Shown here in pieces: positions 45,680 through 57,964 of a stretch of 64,000 nucleotides of DNA. Both the position numbers and the translations under genes were made by a program. A model generated the notes under the pieces. The model searched no databases. It was given only the letters and a program-made list of their open reading frames with translations, and was not told where the DNA came from. Origin of the DNA: Plantago ovata (lineage: Eukaryota > Streptophyta > Magnoliopsida > Lamiales > Plantaginaceae); the NCBI GenBank assembly GCA_028274465.1, contig CM051456.1:1985545-2049544 (forward strand), in the 5' to 3' direction. Within the stretch, counting starts at the first letter, position 1. Each line of letters starts with the position of its first letter.

Positions 45680-46317
45680 TAATTAAGAAACCGAATTAAA
45701 TCAGTAAAACAATGTCAAATGATGTCTTCACAACAAGACAAAGAAAAATCAAATAATTGCGTATTTAGTTCAGGTGCATAGTAAAAAATACAAGGAACGC
45801 ATGATGACAGTATAATATTCATGCAATGTTGAAGTGAAACACGCAAGCAGTAGGATTAGTTCCATGTTAGTTCTAAACTGATGTAACTTTCCCAGTTCAT
45901 AAGTTGCTTGTACCTAACATAGATAATGGCAGAGTGCAGAGGGCTTACAGTTACAGCAAGATGGAAATATACGTGGTGCAATCATCATGATACCTTAACT
46001 ACTAAAATTTAGACCAAGTTTTAGCCAACTGATCAGATTGGCATCTCAATTACAGATTGTTAGAGAGTGAAGCTCTAAGCCATGAATCTTCTGACCATTA
46101 TCCCTTGCAACTGATATGTGCTGTCAAAACTAATACAGGAAATGCGTCTAATAATCACAATGGTTTTCAACGCACTGTTAGAATTAAAGGTATGAGATAT
46201 GAGGATACAAGGATGAAAAATATACCAGGTATGGTATACATACAAGCTTCTAGCTGTGGTATAACTGTTCTAAAGTTGATTTAGCGGCCAAGTCTAATAT
46301 TCACAATGCACCATTAA
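45680..46317. other. Intergenic, no gene seen
   Basis: A/T-rich. A 75-codon frame at 46057-46284 has no recognisable features. Confidence 0.4.
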
Positions 46318-46745
46318 AAAAAAAAAGTACAGAATTGTAGTGACTCTGATTCCAAAAACATCGCATGCAAGCAATGTCTCCCAACTCCCAAGGGGAACTG
46401 GCCTATAGCTTGCTGTTCGATACAAGCTCATCTCCAAGGCACTTACAATTTACAAATAGGTTGGTTGAGTGGAATATTACTGGTTTGGGGAGTGAATAAC
46501 AAACAGCATTTCCTGGGTGTTTCATACTTGACAATATTTTCTTGGCTTAAGAGCTTGTAAAGAGATATTCAAGGAAGCATGTATCACCTCGTTGTACAAT
46601 AAAAGTGGATCTTTGCAAAACATACGAATCTATGGAATGGGGGGACTTTGTTAGTGAGGTGCTGCTGCAATTTCACTTTTTTTCTGCTACAATTTGGGAA
46701 TTTCTAAACAGAAGCATTTCAACGTTGTGTCCCTATCTTTTTGTG
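46318..46745 (+). mobile_element. LINE reverse-transcriptase fragment, copy 2
   Basis: Sister of 39826-40240 in the same position relative to an NLR: GNWPIAC, YKLISKALTI-like, ILDNIFLA, TIKVDLCKTYESMEW. It has more frame changes than copy 1 and an insertion near 46450-46510. The pair shows that LINE fragment plus NLR were duplicated together. Confidence 0.8.
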
Positions 46746-46878
46746 CTTGTGGTAAAAAATTCATCATGAAACCTAGGAAAGTTCATAATAAATTGGTATA
46801 CGCAAAAGAATTTGTAACAAACTTACTGACTTTCAGTTCATGAGAAACTAATCATGGCCGCATTTCTTTGTTTCGTCT

Positions 46879-49800
46879 TCAGGTAGATTCTGGCCCATCA
46901 TAATGATCAACCTCCACTTCCTCCTGGTCTTCATCATCAGATAACTGAATGCAACATGACTGTTATTAGTTTAAATTTAAAATAAAATAGAATATAGTTA
47001 ACAGATGCAGTAGTAGACTAGTAGTATGCTTTGATGGATTCTTTTTACCAAATACAAAATGTACCTGTATACATTCGACGCGAAGTTGAAAACTTTGGTC
47101 GCCAAAGTCAAGTTTCTCCCTGCGGATGCTCTTTGCCGAGCGGTATACAGAGGCCTTGCACCAATCCAATTCGATTATTTCTAGGGTCTCAATTCCCCCA
47201 AATTCAACAGGAATCTCGTTCAGAGTTAGACAATTATCAATAACCAGGTGCTTAAGTTGAGGGAAGTGGGTTTCATCCGCTATCCAGTTCTCCAATTTTG
47301 ACGACTTGAGTTGCAGATACTGTAGGTTGCAGAACTCACCTTCAGTTGGCTCCCATGTTTTATCTTCAAACTCATAGGCATAAAGTCGGAGAAGTTGGAG
47401 ATTTGGAAGGGCACCAATTCTGCTCATAAATGATGATGTCCTTGATACCTCCCCGAAGGGTCTATAGATGCCTAACTCTCTTAAGGTTTGTGGGAAAATG
47501 GGATTGAGCTTATTGCTACTCCTGATTTCGATGATTTCCAGTCTAGGGAACCTGGCGAGATCGATGTTTGGCTCACCCTCCCAATCATCACCGTCAATTA
47601 CTAAACTCTTTAAATTTGGAAGTTTTCCAACCAATTGGGCAAGTAGTGCCGCAGATACATATTTTAGGCTCTGTACAGTTTCTGCAAGAGTGAACAACTT
47701 CCCTGGATGTGGAGCAGCAGCACTATGTGGGGCCCAATCAATGGTATAAAAGGTTGACTCCAGGTGTCGTAGTTGCTGTAGATGAGATATTCCCTCTACA
47801 AAGTTCCGTGCGTACGGGATTGAAAACTTTATGGTCTGTAGATTTTGAAGCACAGCTATACTCGAGGGTGATTTACAGTCAAGCTCGCAACTCAGAGCAA
47901 GATATTTTAATTTAACTAATTTGGATATCTCCCCTGGGAACTGACTCAACCTTAGAGCATGGATGTCTAACACATGCAACAACGATAACTCAAACCTAAT
48001 ATTAGGTAATGGTAACCACGCTTCATAATCAATGATTTGAAATGAACGGGTCATTAGCTCCAACTCGAAATCATAAAGGCGTCTATAATCATCAGAAGAA
48101 ATACAAACACGTCGTTTGCATAATGGATCTTCGGATGCTCCCATTTTTTTCGTGAAAATGAATCTTTTCTCTTCGGCCTTCCTCATGCATAGATCTCTCA
48201 AAAGATCGTGTATACCATATGATTTGGCTCTCCTGCTAAATGTCCTCTCGCGCACAAAAATAAGATTTCTGTCAATGAGGACATTTAGGTATGTCTCTGC
48301 AACTTCTTCTAGGCTTTTATTCTTGATTGGATTTAGAAAGCCCTCTGCAACCCACAACTTTATTAGTCTAGAGGCGTCAATTGCATGATCTTCGGGGAAA
48401 GCACCTATGTAAAGCAAACAAGGCTTCAAATAATGTGGTAAGTTAGCATAGCTCCAAGAAAATATCGCCGAGAATTGATCGTCTTCTTTCGCAATATATG
48501 AGCGTATGTCGCCCGCAACTTTCTCCCAAAAATCTTTTGTCCTCTCAGCTCTTAACATGAATCCCCCTATGACCTGAAGTGCAAGAGGTAGCCCTCCACA
48601 TTTTCTTACAATTTCTTGGGCAATTTCTACTAATTCATCTGGACACTTTTCCCCAGCATGCGCAAATTTTCCGAAGAGCTCCCAACTATCTTTCTTATTG
48701 AGTTGCTGCATCTCATGTCGTCGGGAGCTAACATAATCAGCTACATCGTTCTCCCTCGTAGTCAAAATGATCCTGCTCCTGTTATTGTTTTCTGGAGCAA
48801 ACATATGAATATCATCCCACACCCTAGAACTCCAAACATCATCCAATACAATCAAGTATCTTCTAGAGCATAACTTTTGGTACAAATCAAGTTTTAGTTC
48901 TGCATTTTCCTTATCACTTGTACAACCTAGAAGGCTTAGAAGAACACGTCGTTGATCATATTCTTGTGATATAGTCGCCCATAAACATATATCAAAGTGT
49001 TTACTAGAAGAATACTCATTGTAAAGTTTACGGGCTAGAGTAGTCTTACCGATTCCCCCCATTCCTACTATGGGGATGATTTCGAGGGTAGGAGATAGCG
49101 AAGTGAGTCGATCTCTGAGTTCCATCAAACACTTGTCCACCCCAACCAACACATCATTGGAATTAAGATCATTACGCCTTGGTGGAACATGTGATATGTT
49201 TTCCGATTGCCCACCGTCATTGGTGATCTTGATCATCTCAGAGGTTGCAGATTCAAAAACTTGGGTAACTTCACTCAAGTCTGGTGGGAAATCATAAATA
49301 TCTGACCACTTGAATATGGATATGATCGAACAAGCTCTTGAACATTTTCAGCCGCATCCCTGATTATACCTTCCAGAGGAAGTAATATATTGTATAACGA
49401 GGGTAAATCTTGATCCTCCAAATTCTCCATTGTAGCTCGGATTGCTGGACCAGAGTCGGCAAGAAAACATCTCAAGAAACAAGAGTTCCCGGAGAGGGAT
49501 TGAATTTGTGATATGTTTTCATCGCCAATAAGATCAGCTGTACTGTATGACTCAACTATGACCTCAGCATTTTTGGCAGCGCCCCTGATTACATCCTCCA
49601 ACATCTCAAAGTTAATTTGGATTGGAGCAGAGTTAGCAACAAACTTTCTCAAGAAAGAGGCTTTTTGGAAGAGTGATTGCATTTGACGCAGCGACTGAGC
49701 TTTAATGTAGGACTCAGGTATATCCAACTCGGATCTAGCTTGGATTGGGTTAAATTTGCCAACATTATCTCTCAAGAAAAAATGTGATCGGATTCCACAT

Positions 49801-50119
49801 CTAATCTTTTGGTAAAATTTAGGCAAGCCTGGGGAGGAAGTCATGAAGCTGTGATTCAATAGAACATGAGCTTTAAGGTAGGATTCAAGCATGTCCTCAG
49901 CATTTTCAGCAGCATCTCTGACCAAATCCTCTAAAGTCTCTATTCTAGCCTGGATAGTTGGTGTAGAGTTGGCAAGAAAATCTCTCAAGAAAGAGGCTTT
50001 TTGGAAGAGGGAATGGATTTGTGGTATCTTTTTATATCAAGAATCCAATCTTTGTCGTGCTGATCAGGGTGCAGGATTTGATCAAGAAGATCAACAAGGG
50101 TTCCCAAGCAAAAGGCCAT
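46879..50119 (-). pseudogene. CC-NB-LRR immune receptor, NLR2 (frame-broken paralogue)
   Basis: Starts MAFCLGTLVDLLDQIL at 50119 like NLR1, but a one-base loss near 50030 shifts the frame (ILDIKRYHKS instead of the family's D(F)EKIPQIHS). The next open part (49988-49275) holds three related helical modules with FLxxFLANSxP...LED(L)(V/I)R(D/G)AAENA(E)...ESY. A second one-base loss near 49290 separates these from the NB-ARC/LRR part (49278-46966). That part has an intact P-loop GMGGIGKTT, LIVLDDVW, GLPL, CLLYIGAFPEDHAI, IHD and LRRs like NLR1. After FQLRVECIQ there is a good donor at 47064; a 120-bp intron would lead to an acidic last exon (46944-46879, LSDDEDQEEVEVDHYDGPEST). With two frame breaks the full receptor cannot be made, though an NB-LRR protein starting inside is possible. 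Sequencing error must be excluded. Confidence 0.8.
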
Positions 50120-50233
50120 GTTTCTGCGGAGAAGAAAAGGAAAAAAGTGTATTTTCAGAGTTCGTGTGAAAGGATGATGATGAACTTGCTGCTTCCGTTG
50201 ACAGGCTGTGTGAATGATTCTTTTTGTTGGCAT

Positions 50234-51315
50234 TATACAATATACAATAATAAGTTAGTGATTTGAAGCTAATGGTTGACTAATTGCAAATTTGCAATTT
50301 GGCCAGCCTGCTCAATCACCACACTATTTAATTGTTTGCATCACTGTCAAGTAATTTGTAATTATTTTCAGTGATGAAACGACAGAGACATAACTTTATT
50401 ATATGTGTAAATAAATACTTGTTTAACCACCACTAGTTTAGTTTAATAGTCTCGATTCAAAGTATCTATCTCAGGCATTGAGTTAAAAACGATTAGACTT
50501 GGAAGAGTTATAAGGTGGTGTAGTGGAATGGAACTGGAGTGGGGAAGGGGGTGCAAGTTCAATCCCTAATGGCGACAATAAGCCAATAAGGTCCTTTAAG
50601 AGTAAAGTGGTGGTATAGGTGTGGTTGATATAGCAGTGTAATCTAAAAAAATGATTTAAATGTAATAAAAACTATACAATTGTCAATTGTACGTAGTTGG
50701 TTTTCCAATTCGAAAATTGTGAGCGTAAAAGATATTGGGCTATAATGATGAACGTATAAGTATCATTTACCTTGTTGCATCGTTTTCCTCTAGCAGCGAG
50801 TTATACACCTCATCACAATATTTTAACCATAACTTGTCACAGTAAACAAACTATCAACCCTTCAAGCTGTGTTAGGTCAAATTCTGTAAATATATTCTGT
50901 CAAAGTAAAAGAATCCCTATTTCATGTCTAGTGACTAGTGACTACACAGCTTACTCCAATGCACAAACATGGTAAACAAACAATTCAAGGGCAAAAGATT
51001 GATCAGAAACAACTATTCACACTTGGAATCTTGTAAGTGTCAAAATGTATACAAAATGGCCAGGCTTCTATCCAAACCCAGCAAAAATACTGGTGACTGT
51101 AACAAACTGAGAGACTTGAAAGTGTATCGCTCTGAAGCAACCTACTGCACAGTTTTTGTCCCATGGCAGGTACGAAATATTTTATCTACTCCAGTACTGA
51201 TGTGCCGAAGATTTAGTAGAAACCTGGCCAGAAAATGATTCTGCCAGCTTTTATACACAACAAAGAACACAAGAGATACTAATATAACTGTACTACACAT
51301 ACACATTGCCACGTG
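50234..51315. other. Spacer between NLR2 and the transporter
   Basis: 50510-50652 is a SINE-like element. 50775-51315 is the 3' flank of the transporter gene, the part duplicated at 37920-38240. No gene. Confidence 0.55.
50510..50652 (+). mobile_element. SINE-like element (tRNA-derived)
   Basis: TGGTGTAGTGGAA (A box) and GTGCAAGTTCAATCCC (B box) about 45 bp apart, then a body ending GCAGTGTAATCTAAAAAAA. Not a tRNA fold. Confidence 0.5.
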
Positions 51316-54300
51316 CTATAAGCCAAGCATTTTCGCGAACCTATCAGAAAGATTTGCAATCACGAATCCTACAAATACCTGCAATGACATTTACAAGAGA
51401 TAAGCAGGATGCAATTATTTTTTTATTACATGTTATTAAAACAAAAACAAAGGATTTGTATGTTAGAGGAGCGTTCATGTGAGTTCTCTTAATGAGCTTA
51501 TGCAGTTTAGCTACCTTAATAGTAGCCACTTTGGAATGTTATGAGGGTGTTTGCAAGATCTATTAAAGACCACTTGTGGCTTTTTACGGGCCCCTTTGTC
51601 GTGTTTGCAAGAATTGCTTTTGACTACTTGAAAATTTATAAGGCAAAATATGTACAAGCCAGGCAGAAACCAGAAGTATGCACTTCGGCGCTTTTAGAAA
51701 CTGCATCTATAAGACCGCACGAACACCCCTTAATATGGATTATGGCCTATTCTTATATCTTTTTTAAAAGAATAAGCAGAATTTAAGTTTAACGTTCTCT
51801 TAAGTCTCTGCGGAAAACGTCCCAAAAGACTTACTTTTCTTTCTTTATTAACTTCACTTTAACAATACTATGTTCCTATAATAAACTTGGAACTTGCTTC
51901 AGTTTTGTGAACAGTGCTTATATGATAGTTAAAGGCAAGAAAAAAGGAAGCATATGTGATTTCTCATTTCTCACACAGAACTTTTATTTACCTGAACGGA
52001 GCCAAGAATGTAAATAGCGGAGTAATGTCTCCCGTGAATTAACATATCCGCAACCATAGCAAGTGGAATAGTGAGAGACATGCCCAATGTGGCCACTAGA
52101 GGTGTAGTCCATACAACACATAATGCCCTGCAGAAAACATATCAATTCTAAAATTAAAATTGGCCTAGTTGAGTTTTAAGCATGAATAAGTTGAGTTTCT
52201 CATACCAAAAATAGTCAGAAAGGACGCTTCCAACAAGTCCATTCGAAATTAAAATCTCATCCATCCTGACTGAATGAGGAACTGTAAATTTGGGCTCTAT
52301 ACCCAAAGCAGTCAGCGGCCACACTGAAATTCACACGGAAATTTCATACATTAACAAATCATAATCAAAGGAAACGATAATTACTTATCAGGTGCATCTG
52401 AAATGGTGTAAAACAGTGAACCTCTTACCAAGCCACCAAAGTGCCACAAGTGTGAATAGTCCAATATAACCAAACAACTTCTGCACGTCGACCCTCTCTC
52501 CTTCCTCCCCAGAGAACTTCTTGAGAAGTACTGCAGAAAAGACGAGCATAACATCATTCATCAACTGTTCATCATAAGGGCTAAATTAGTTTCGTGTTAA
52601 GTCATAGCTTCCTTTACCGGTAAATAAACCATAACATAGAGCTGAGAGAAGGCCAAAGAGATCCCCAACGAGAGAGCGCTTGCTGCTTCTTTAAAAGAAA
52701 CAAAAAGTTGAACCATCAGTCAATTCCTGAAACATTCCATTGCAAAATGCGAATTGAATGAAACTATAAGCTCAGTAATTGTAATACATATTTATCTGCT
52801 ATTACTACAAAGCACAAACTTTTTCATATACAAAATTAATTTTCTAAAAGAGGACTCACGAAGACGAATTTAGTTGTGCTTCATCGGCAGCCCAGGTTTT
52901 CCCCAAGGTTGTCATGACGACACCAGCTATACTGACAAATACAGCAACTACCTTCGCAGCGTTTAAAGAATCTTGTCCCAAGGCGGCACCAATAAAGAGA
53001 GTAAACAATCCTGAGGTAGACGATAGAACTGTAGTGCTTGCAACACTTGTGCGTGCAAGGGCAGCATTTGACAGATACTGAAAAGTAAGGAAAAATCAGA
53101 ATACATGTTTCAATTGACGCATAATTTGTTTCATGCGGGGGACGAGAATTACCTCTGTGATGAACCAAAGGGGTGCAATGTAAAATCCATAAGCAGCAAT
53201 TTCTTTGGCTGTGACTTCCTTCTCATGCCGGATAACTATAGCATCGTCCCCCAGTTTACTAACCAAAGGTAATATATCATCCTGTGCTGAAAGGTTCATG
53301 TCACTGTTTTTCTTGTTCATAACAGGAACCTGTTCGATTTCAAATATCGTATGTCCCCCAATGTACTTCAAAGGAGAGTTCTGAGTAGGATTCCCACTTT
53401 TACGTTTCTTGAGGTAATTGTATATCAAATCCTTGATAAATGATATAGGGAGATAAATCACCATTAGAGATGCTCCAAGATATGTCACCGCAAATGGTTG
53501 CTTGTAGTCTGCGAAGATATCCTGTTCAGTGAACTCGATGTTAATATAGTCTAATATTTGCTGTTAACAAAAAGATTAAATTGAAGCACGACTAAACTGT
53601 AGTCTCAGTGTTTGTTGTTTGTCCTGGTAACCCAGAACTGAATACGGATACATGACCTAATAGACGGAAAGATGCCTCATTAACAAAAAAAATCACATGA
53701 CAATTTCGTTCCCCAAGTATGCATTAACATATCCCAGGAGACAAAACTAAGTTGTCTAGTGGCTTTAGTAAATTGATTCTACATGAAAATTCAGCTGTCC
53801 CGACAATTTAAATCGAGTAAACATGATCCTCATTTGAACGTATGGAAGGGAATTGCCCATGGCTCTTAAAGAACACGAATGCACATCCATACATACGAGA
53901 ATGCTTCACCTTTTTACTGCCACATAGATATTCATCTAACCGACAACACTTCAAATAGATTAATAAATGAAATGCACCAGCACCGCAATTAATATACATA
54001 AGTGGCTAGATATCAGGTTTTAGGCCTCAACCTATAGGTCCCAAGTCCCAACTTACTATAGCGCCACAGCTCAACCCTTGTAGATAAATAACAGCCTAAA
54101 CTACACAGTTCATGTGAATATCTAACAACTGATGATGGAAATATATCCACAAGACACAATCTTTAGCCTGAATTATGCATGTGATAAACATATCCCAGGA
54201 GACAAAACTATGTTGTCTAGCAGCTTTTGGAAATTGATACTACATGAAAACTCAGTTATCCTGAAAATTGAAATCGAGTAAACATGATCCACATTATAAC

Positions 54301-55154
54301 ATAAATATTTATTCCCAACTAATAGAAAACCATGCCTGTCAATTCGAGTCTGAACGAATGGAAGAAAATTGCAGATAAGCACATGCCACAAACTTAAAGT
54401 GCTGAGCTAAAATCTAGATACTCTGTTTCCTTAAGACATGCCCATGGCTTCCAAAGAACACGAATGCACATCCATATATACCAGAATGCCTCGCCTTTTC
54501 ACTACCACATATATATTCTACTAACCGACAACACTTCAAACTGATTAAGAAATGAAATGCGGCACCAGCACCAGAATCAATGTATATAAGTGGCTAAATA
54601 TCAGGCTTTAGGCCTTCGAATCTGAACATATGGAAGGCAATTGCAGGTAAGCACATACCAAAAACTAGAAAGAGCTGAGCCAAAAAGTTACACTAAACTC
54701 TAAAATCTATATTTGCCGTTTTCCTTAAGGCATTCCCATGGCTCTCAAAGAACACGAATGCACATCCATATATACTACTAGAATGCTTCACCTTTTCACT
54801 ACCACATAGATATTCGTCTAACCGACAGCACTTCAAACAGAGTAAAAATGAAATGCACCAGAATCAATGTATATACATGTCTAAATATCAGGTTTTAGGC
54901 CTCAATCTATAGGTCCCCGAACTTACTATAGCACAAAATTACAGCATAAACTACAGAGTGTATATGAATATCTAACAACTAATGGAAATATATACACAAA
55001 AAACCATAAGAATTTATCAAAAAATAAATAAATTGAACAAAAATGAAAAGGCATAATTGCTAGAGGATCAGACCTGAGTAACCTCAGCAGAGGTAACCCA
55101 AATGATAACAACAGCAGCAATCAACATAAGACCGGCCTTATATCTGAACCCCAT
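51316..55154 (-). CDS. EamA/SLC35F-like membrane transporter
   Basis: Eight exons on the minus strand: 55154-55074, 53521-53153, 53077-52860, 52688-52618, 52530-52429, 52323-52206, 52127-51992 and 51378-51316, joining to 385 residues. About ten transmembrane helices can be seen, the first at residues 7-22 (AGLMLIAAVVIIWVTS), with a long cytosolic loop (about 60-120, SGNPTQNSPLKYIGGHTIFE) between helices 2 and 3. The pattern (SAEVTQ, YFIAPLWFxTE-like, LARTSVASTTVLSSTSGLFTL, SDYFWALCVVWTTPLVATLG, SLTIPLAMVADM) is that of the SLC35F5/DUF914-type drug/metabolite transporters, close to Arabidopsis At4g32140. Substrate unknown. Exon 4 has tandem acceptors (AG-AAG-CAG at 52688-52683), allowing one- or two-serine differences. 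Intron 1 contains a threefold internal repeat. A deleted copy lies at 37920-39010. Confidence 0.92.
51541..51731. mobile_element. Possible hAT-like MITE in transporter intron 7
   Basis: Ends GAGGGTGTTTGCAAGA and CGAACACCCC are short inverted repeats of the GGGTGTTYG kind also seen at 32608-32952. No clear target duplication, so low confidence. Confidence 0.4.
53840..54915. repeat. Threefold repeat in transporter intron 1
   Basis: A block with CCCATGGCT, AAAGAACACGAATGCACATCC, ATGC(T/C)TC(A/G)CCTTTT and CAGG(T/C)TTTAGGCCT occurs at about 53850-54030, 54440-54620 and 54735-54905. The first two are preceded by ATATCCCAGGAGACAAAACTA. The broken copy at 38500-38990 has one such unit. Confidence 0.85.
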
Positions 55155-56229
55155 CACAAATCCAATCAAATCCCACAACCCAAAACAGAAAAACCAACCA
55201 AGATCTCAGCTTCCCAATCTCCCAGATCTAGTTTCACCCAGAAAGATTTGACCTTTTCCCTTTTCTTGGGTCTGTTTTTCTTATAATTTGTCTTTCTCAA
55301 GCTGAAGAAAACAAATTCACGCAAAAGGGTCTTAATTGAAACTTAATGGGTAGTTGGAAAATGGGACAAGCAACGATGGTTTCATTGTTACGGCCAGCAA
55401 GAACTGGAATTGGGTTGTGCTCGCTCTGGACAATATTATAATAATAATGACAAAAAGGTTGAGTAAATTAAAGAGAGGGAAAAAGGATCTAGATGGTTAA
55501 AGTGGTTATGTTATGATGATGGGGATGGTTAATTCTGTAGGATGATTAGTCATGGAAATTCTCTAAATCTGGTTATTATGTTTGCTTTGACATGTAGATT
55601 AGTGCTAAATTTGGAAACTCTTTCCAAATCATTACTGGTTAGACAGAGATAAAAAGATTTGTCGATAACCATAATATATCTACGGCGTTTTAGTTGTTTA
55701 CATACCGTTTGACATCGGATTATTGGATTTGATTTTCGATTTTCTATACAAATTTATTAAACCACCTTATTTTTTCACATCGAAACCAACTTTATAACTC
55801 AGTCATCACGGGATCCAATCCGTCACCTCTCATTTACTATCCCCTTGATGCCATTGGTAGTTTCTTTTTCTTTCTTCTTCGTATTTATCTTCTTTATTTA
55901 ACAAATAATTTTATGCTCATTTTATAGAATTATCCAATTTCAAATAAACCCAGCACCATGTCTTTGAAAAAAAATTATATTGGTTGGTCATGTACATTGT
56001 GTTGTTCATATAAAAATATAGTAATGTCTTCCGATATATAGTTCATTTTAAAGTTATTAAATTAAATTAAATTTATTTTTGTTTTAAATTATTTAAATTT
56101 TTTTATACTATACAAATTCAGCTCACTTCATACAAAATAAAATTACCTTACGGTTTTATTTTAACCGAATCTTAAGAGAACTTTGTTCAAATTTCGAATT
56201 AGTTAGGTCATTCTTAAAATGATATACTT
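55155..56229. other. Intergenic upstream of the transporter
   Basis: 5' UTR and promoter side on the left; A/T-rich with no gene further right. Confidence 0.5.
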
Positions 56230-56465
56230 ATAAGGCTATGTTCTTTTCGTATGAAAACTCATTGATTTAAATTTTGTACAACTCAATTAAATTTTGTTCA
56301 AATTCATTCAGTTCAATTCTGTTATGTTCAGGTTTGCTTAGTTATATTTTATATTACAAATAAATTCAATTCTGTTCTGTTCAATTATGTTCATGTTCAT
56401 TCAGTTTTGTTCAGTTTAATTCTATTCATTTCCCTTCAGTTATGTTCAGATGAAAATAACAGTTT
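56230..56465. repeat. CTGAA-rich degenerate repeat, copy 3 (inverted)
   Basis: Runs of TTCAGTTCAATTCTGTTC, the reverse complement of the repeats at 8756-9030 and 25766-26033. Left edge GGCTATGTTCTTTTCG and right edge GATGAAAATAACAG, TTAGGGG-like (as GCCCC) suggest short terminal inverted repeats (CTRTGTTMTYTTCG). Confidence 0.65.
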
Positions 56466-56742
56466 CTAAGCCCCAATCATTTTTCTTTATGTTTGTTTTT
56501 TTTTACTTTTTGTGCTCCGTTTGACCTCGATTTACTCCTAAACTATAACAAAAAATAAATTATAAAGTATATTATGAAATATAGTGGCTCTAATTTCATT
56601 ATTAATATTATTTCCATTAAAATTTGAGATTTATTAGATGTCAAACTCTGAGCTAAGAAAAAATCAAATTCAATCACTAGAGACAGAGCGAGCGAGTATT
56701 GATTATCGAAATTTGTTGGGGTTCTCAGTTACTTAAAAGTGC

Positions 56743-57035
56743 AGTTAAAAGATATTGAATTCAAGGTGTGGGGGGAAACTGTATGAGATGGATTATCCAC
56801 CGTGGATAGTTTAATTAGTAAAAATTGAGTTAAAAGATATTGAATTCAAGGTGTGGGGGGAAACTGTATGAGATGGATTATCCACCGTGGATAGTTTAAT
56901 TAGTAAAAATTGAGTTAAAAGATATTGAATTCAAGGTGTGGGGGGAAATCCTCTTAAAAAAAAAAAGAAAAAGGGTGTGGGGGGAAACAGTATGAGGTGG
57001 ATCCGTGGATAGTTTAATTAGTAAAAATTGAGTTG
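56743..57035. repeat. 85-bp minisatellite
   Basis: AGTTAAAAGATATTGAATTC begins units at 56743, 56828 and 56913. The first two 85-bp units are practically identical; the third is interrupted by an A-rich stretch and then finishes as a diverged unit. Confidence 0.9.
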
Positions 57036-57955
57036 AAATTAGTGTAAACTGTAAAGGTTGCTGCCATATTACTTTCGTCGATGTCATTGCTTCCCTATTA
57101 ATGGGGTCAATGTCTCATTTTTAACTCACATGGATCCTGAATGATGGACGAGGATACACGCTATTGTGTTATATTCATAAGGTTTTTGTCAAACTAATAC
57201 TAAGAAATACACAATTCCCCCGATCGTACTATTCATTTACGACATATGTATATTGGTGTAGCCTCAATCTAATTTCTTAACTTCTTCTAATTGATTTCAG
57301 GTTCAATTATCTCTTCTGCTCTAATGTAATGTATCTACGGGGTACGAGTACAAGAGGGAGATGGTTATCTCTTCTAACCCACTTGTGACAAATCGAATGT
57401 TGATTTTATTATATCTCGAGGGGAAGACATTGGATGAGGTGTAAACAAGTGGTGAGTTACAATTAAATGTTTACCTTATAAATGAGTTGGGACCTCATAT
57501 TTATAGTGGAAGTCCAGGAGATAACATTCCTCATCATGCGTTCGGAGGAATTTTGTTGGTTGTCTATTTTTCTTGCCTACTGCTACCTGTTTTTGAACGT
57601 AGTGTCACGGTTGAGGTCACGTTATTTTCGAGGAATATATGATACTAGAGGTCATGAGGGTATGTAGAAGGTCACTTTATTGTATCCATCTCAAGTCGCA
57701 CTCTAACCCTTTTCGAGGGTAACATACTCGATCGCTAAGTCCATGACGGGACCATGCGTCTCTTGTGCTCCCGTGGGTATGTATAATTCGCATGTCTTCA
57801 TAACTTTGCCGACATATTCTCCCATTACATTATAGCAGGATTTTGGAAGAGACAGTGAGATTCTTATGTGTCAAGGCACGTTATTAATAATTTCATTGAG
57901 TTGTAAATACATTGCATTGTACAAATCATTTGGGAAGTGAGTGTGAATAAATTCA
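57036..57955. other. Unassigned low-complexity-free sequence
   Basis: Balanced composition at 57300-57850 but no open frame of note and no recognised domain. It could be part of a decayed repeat; I cannot classify it. Confidence 0.35.
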
Positions 57956-57964
57956 AAATAATAA

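Noticed and set aside
50510-50652. Candidate tRNA gene
   Set aside because: Pol III boxes without cloverleaf, and a long non-tRNA body; treated as SINE-like.
57300-57850. Possible solo LTR
   Set aside because: Composition suggested a retroelement end, but I found no terminal TG...CA pair, target duplication or second copy.
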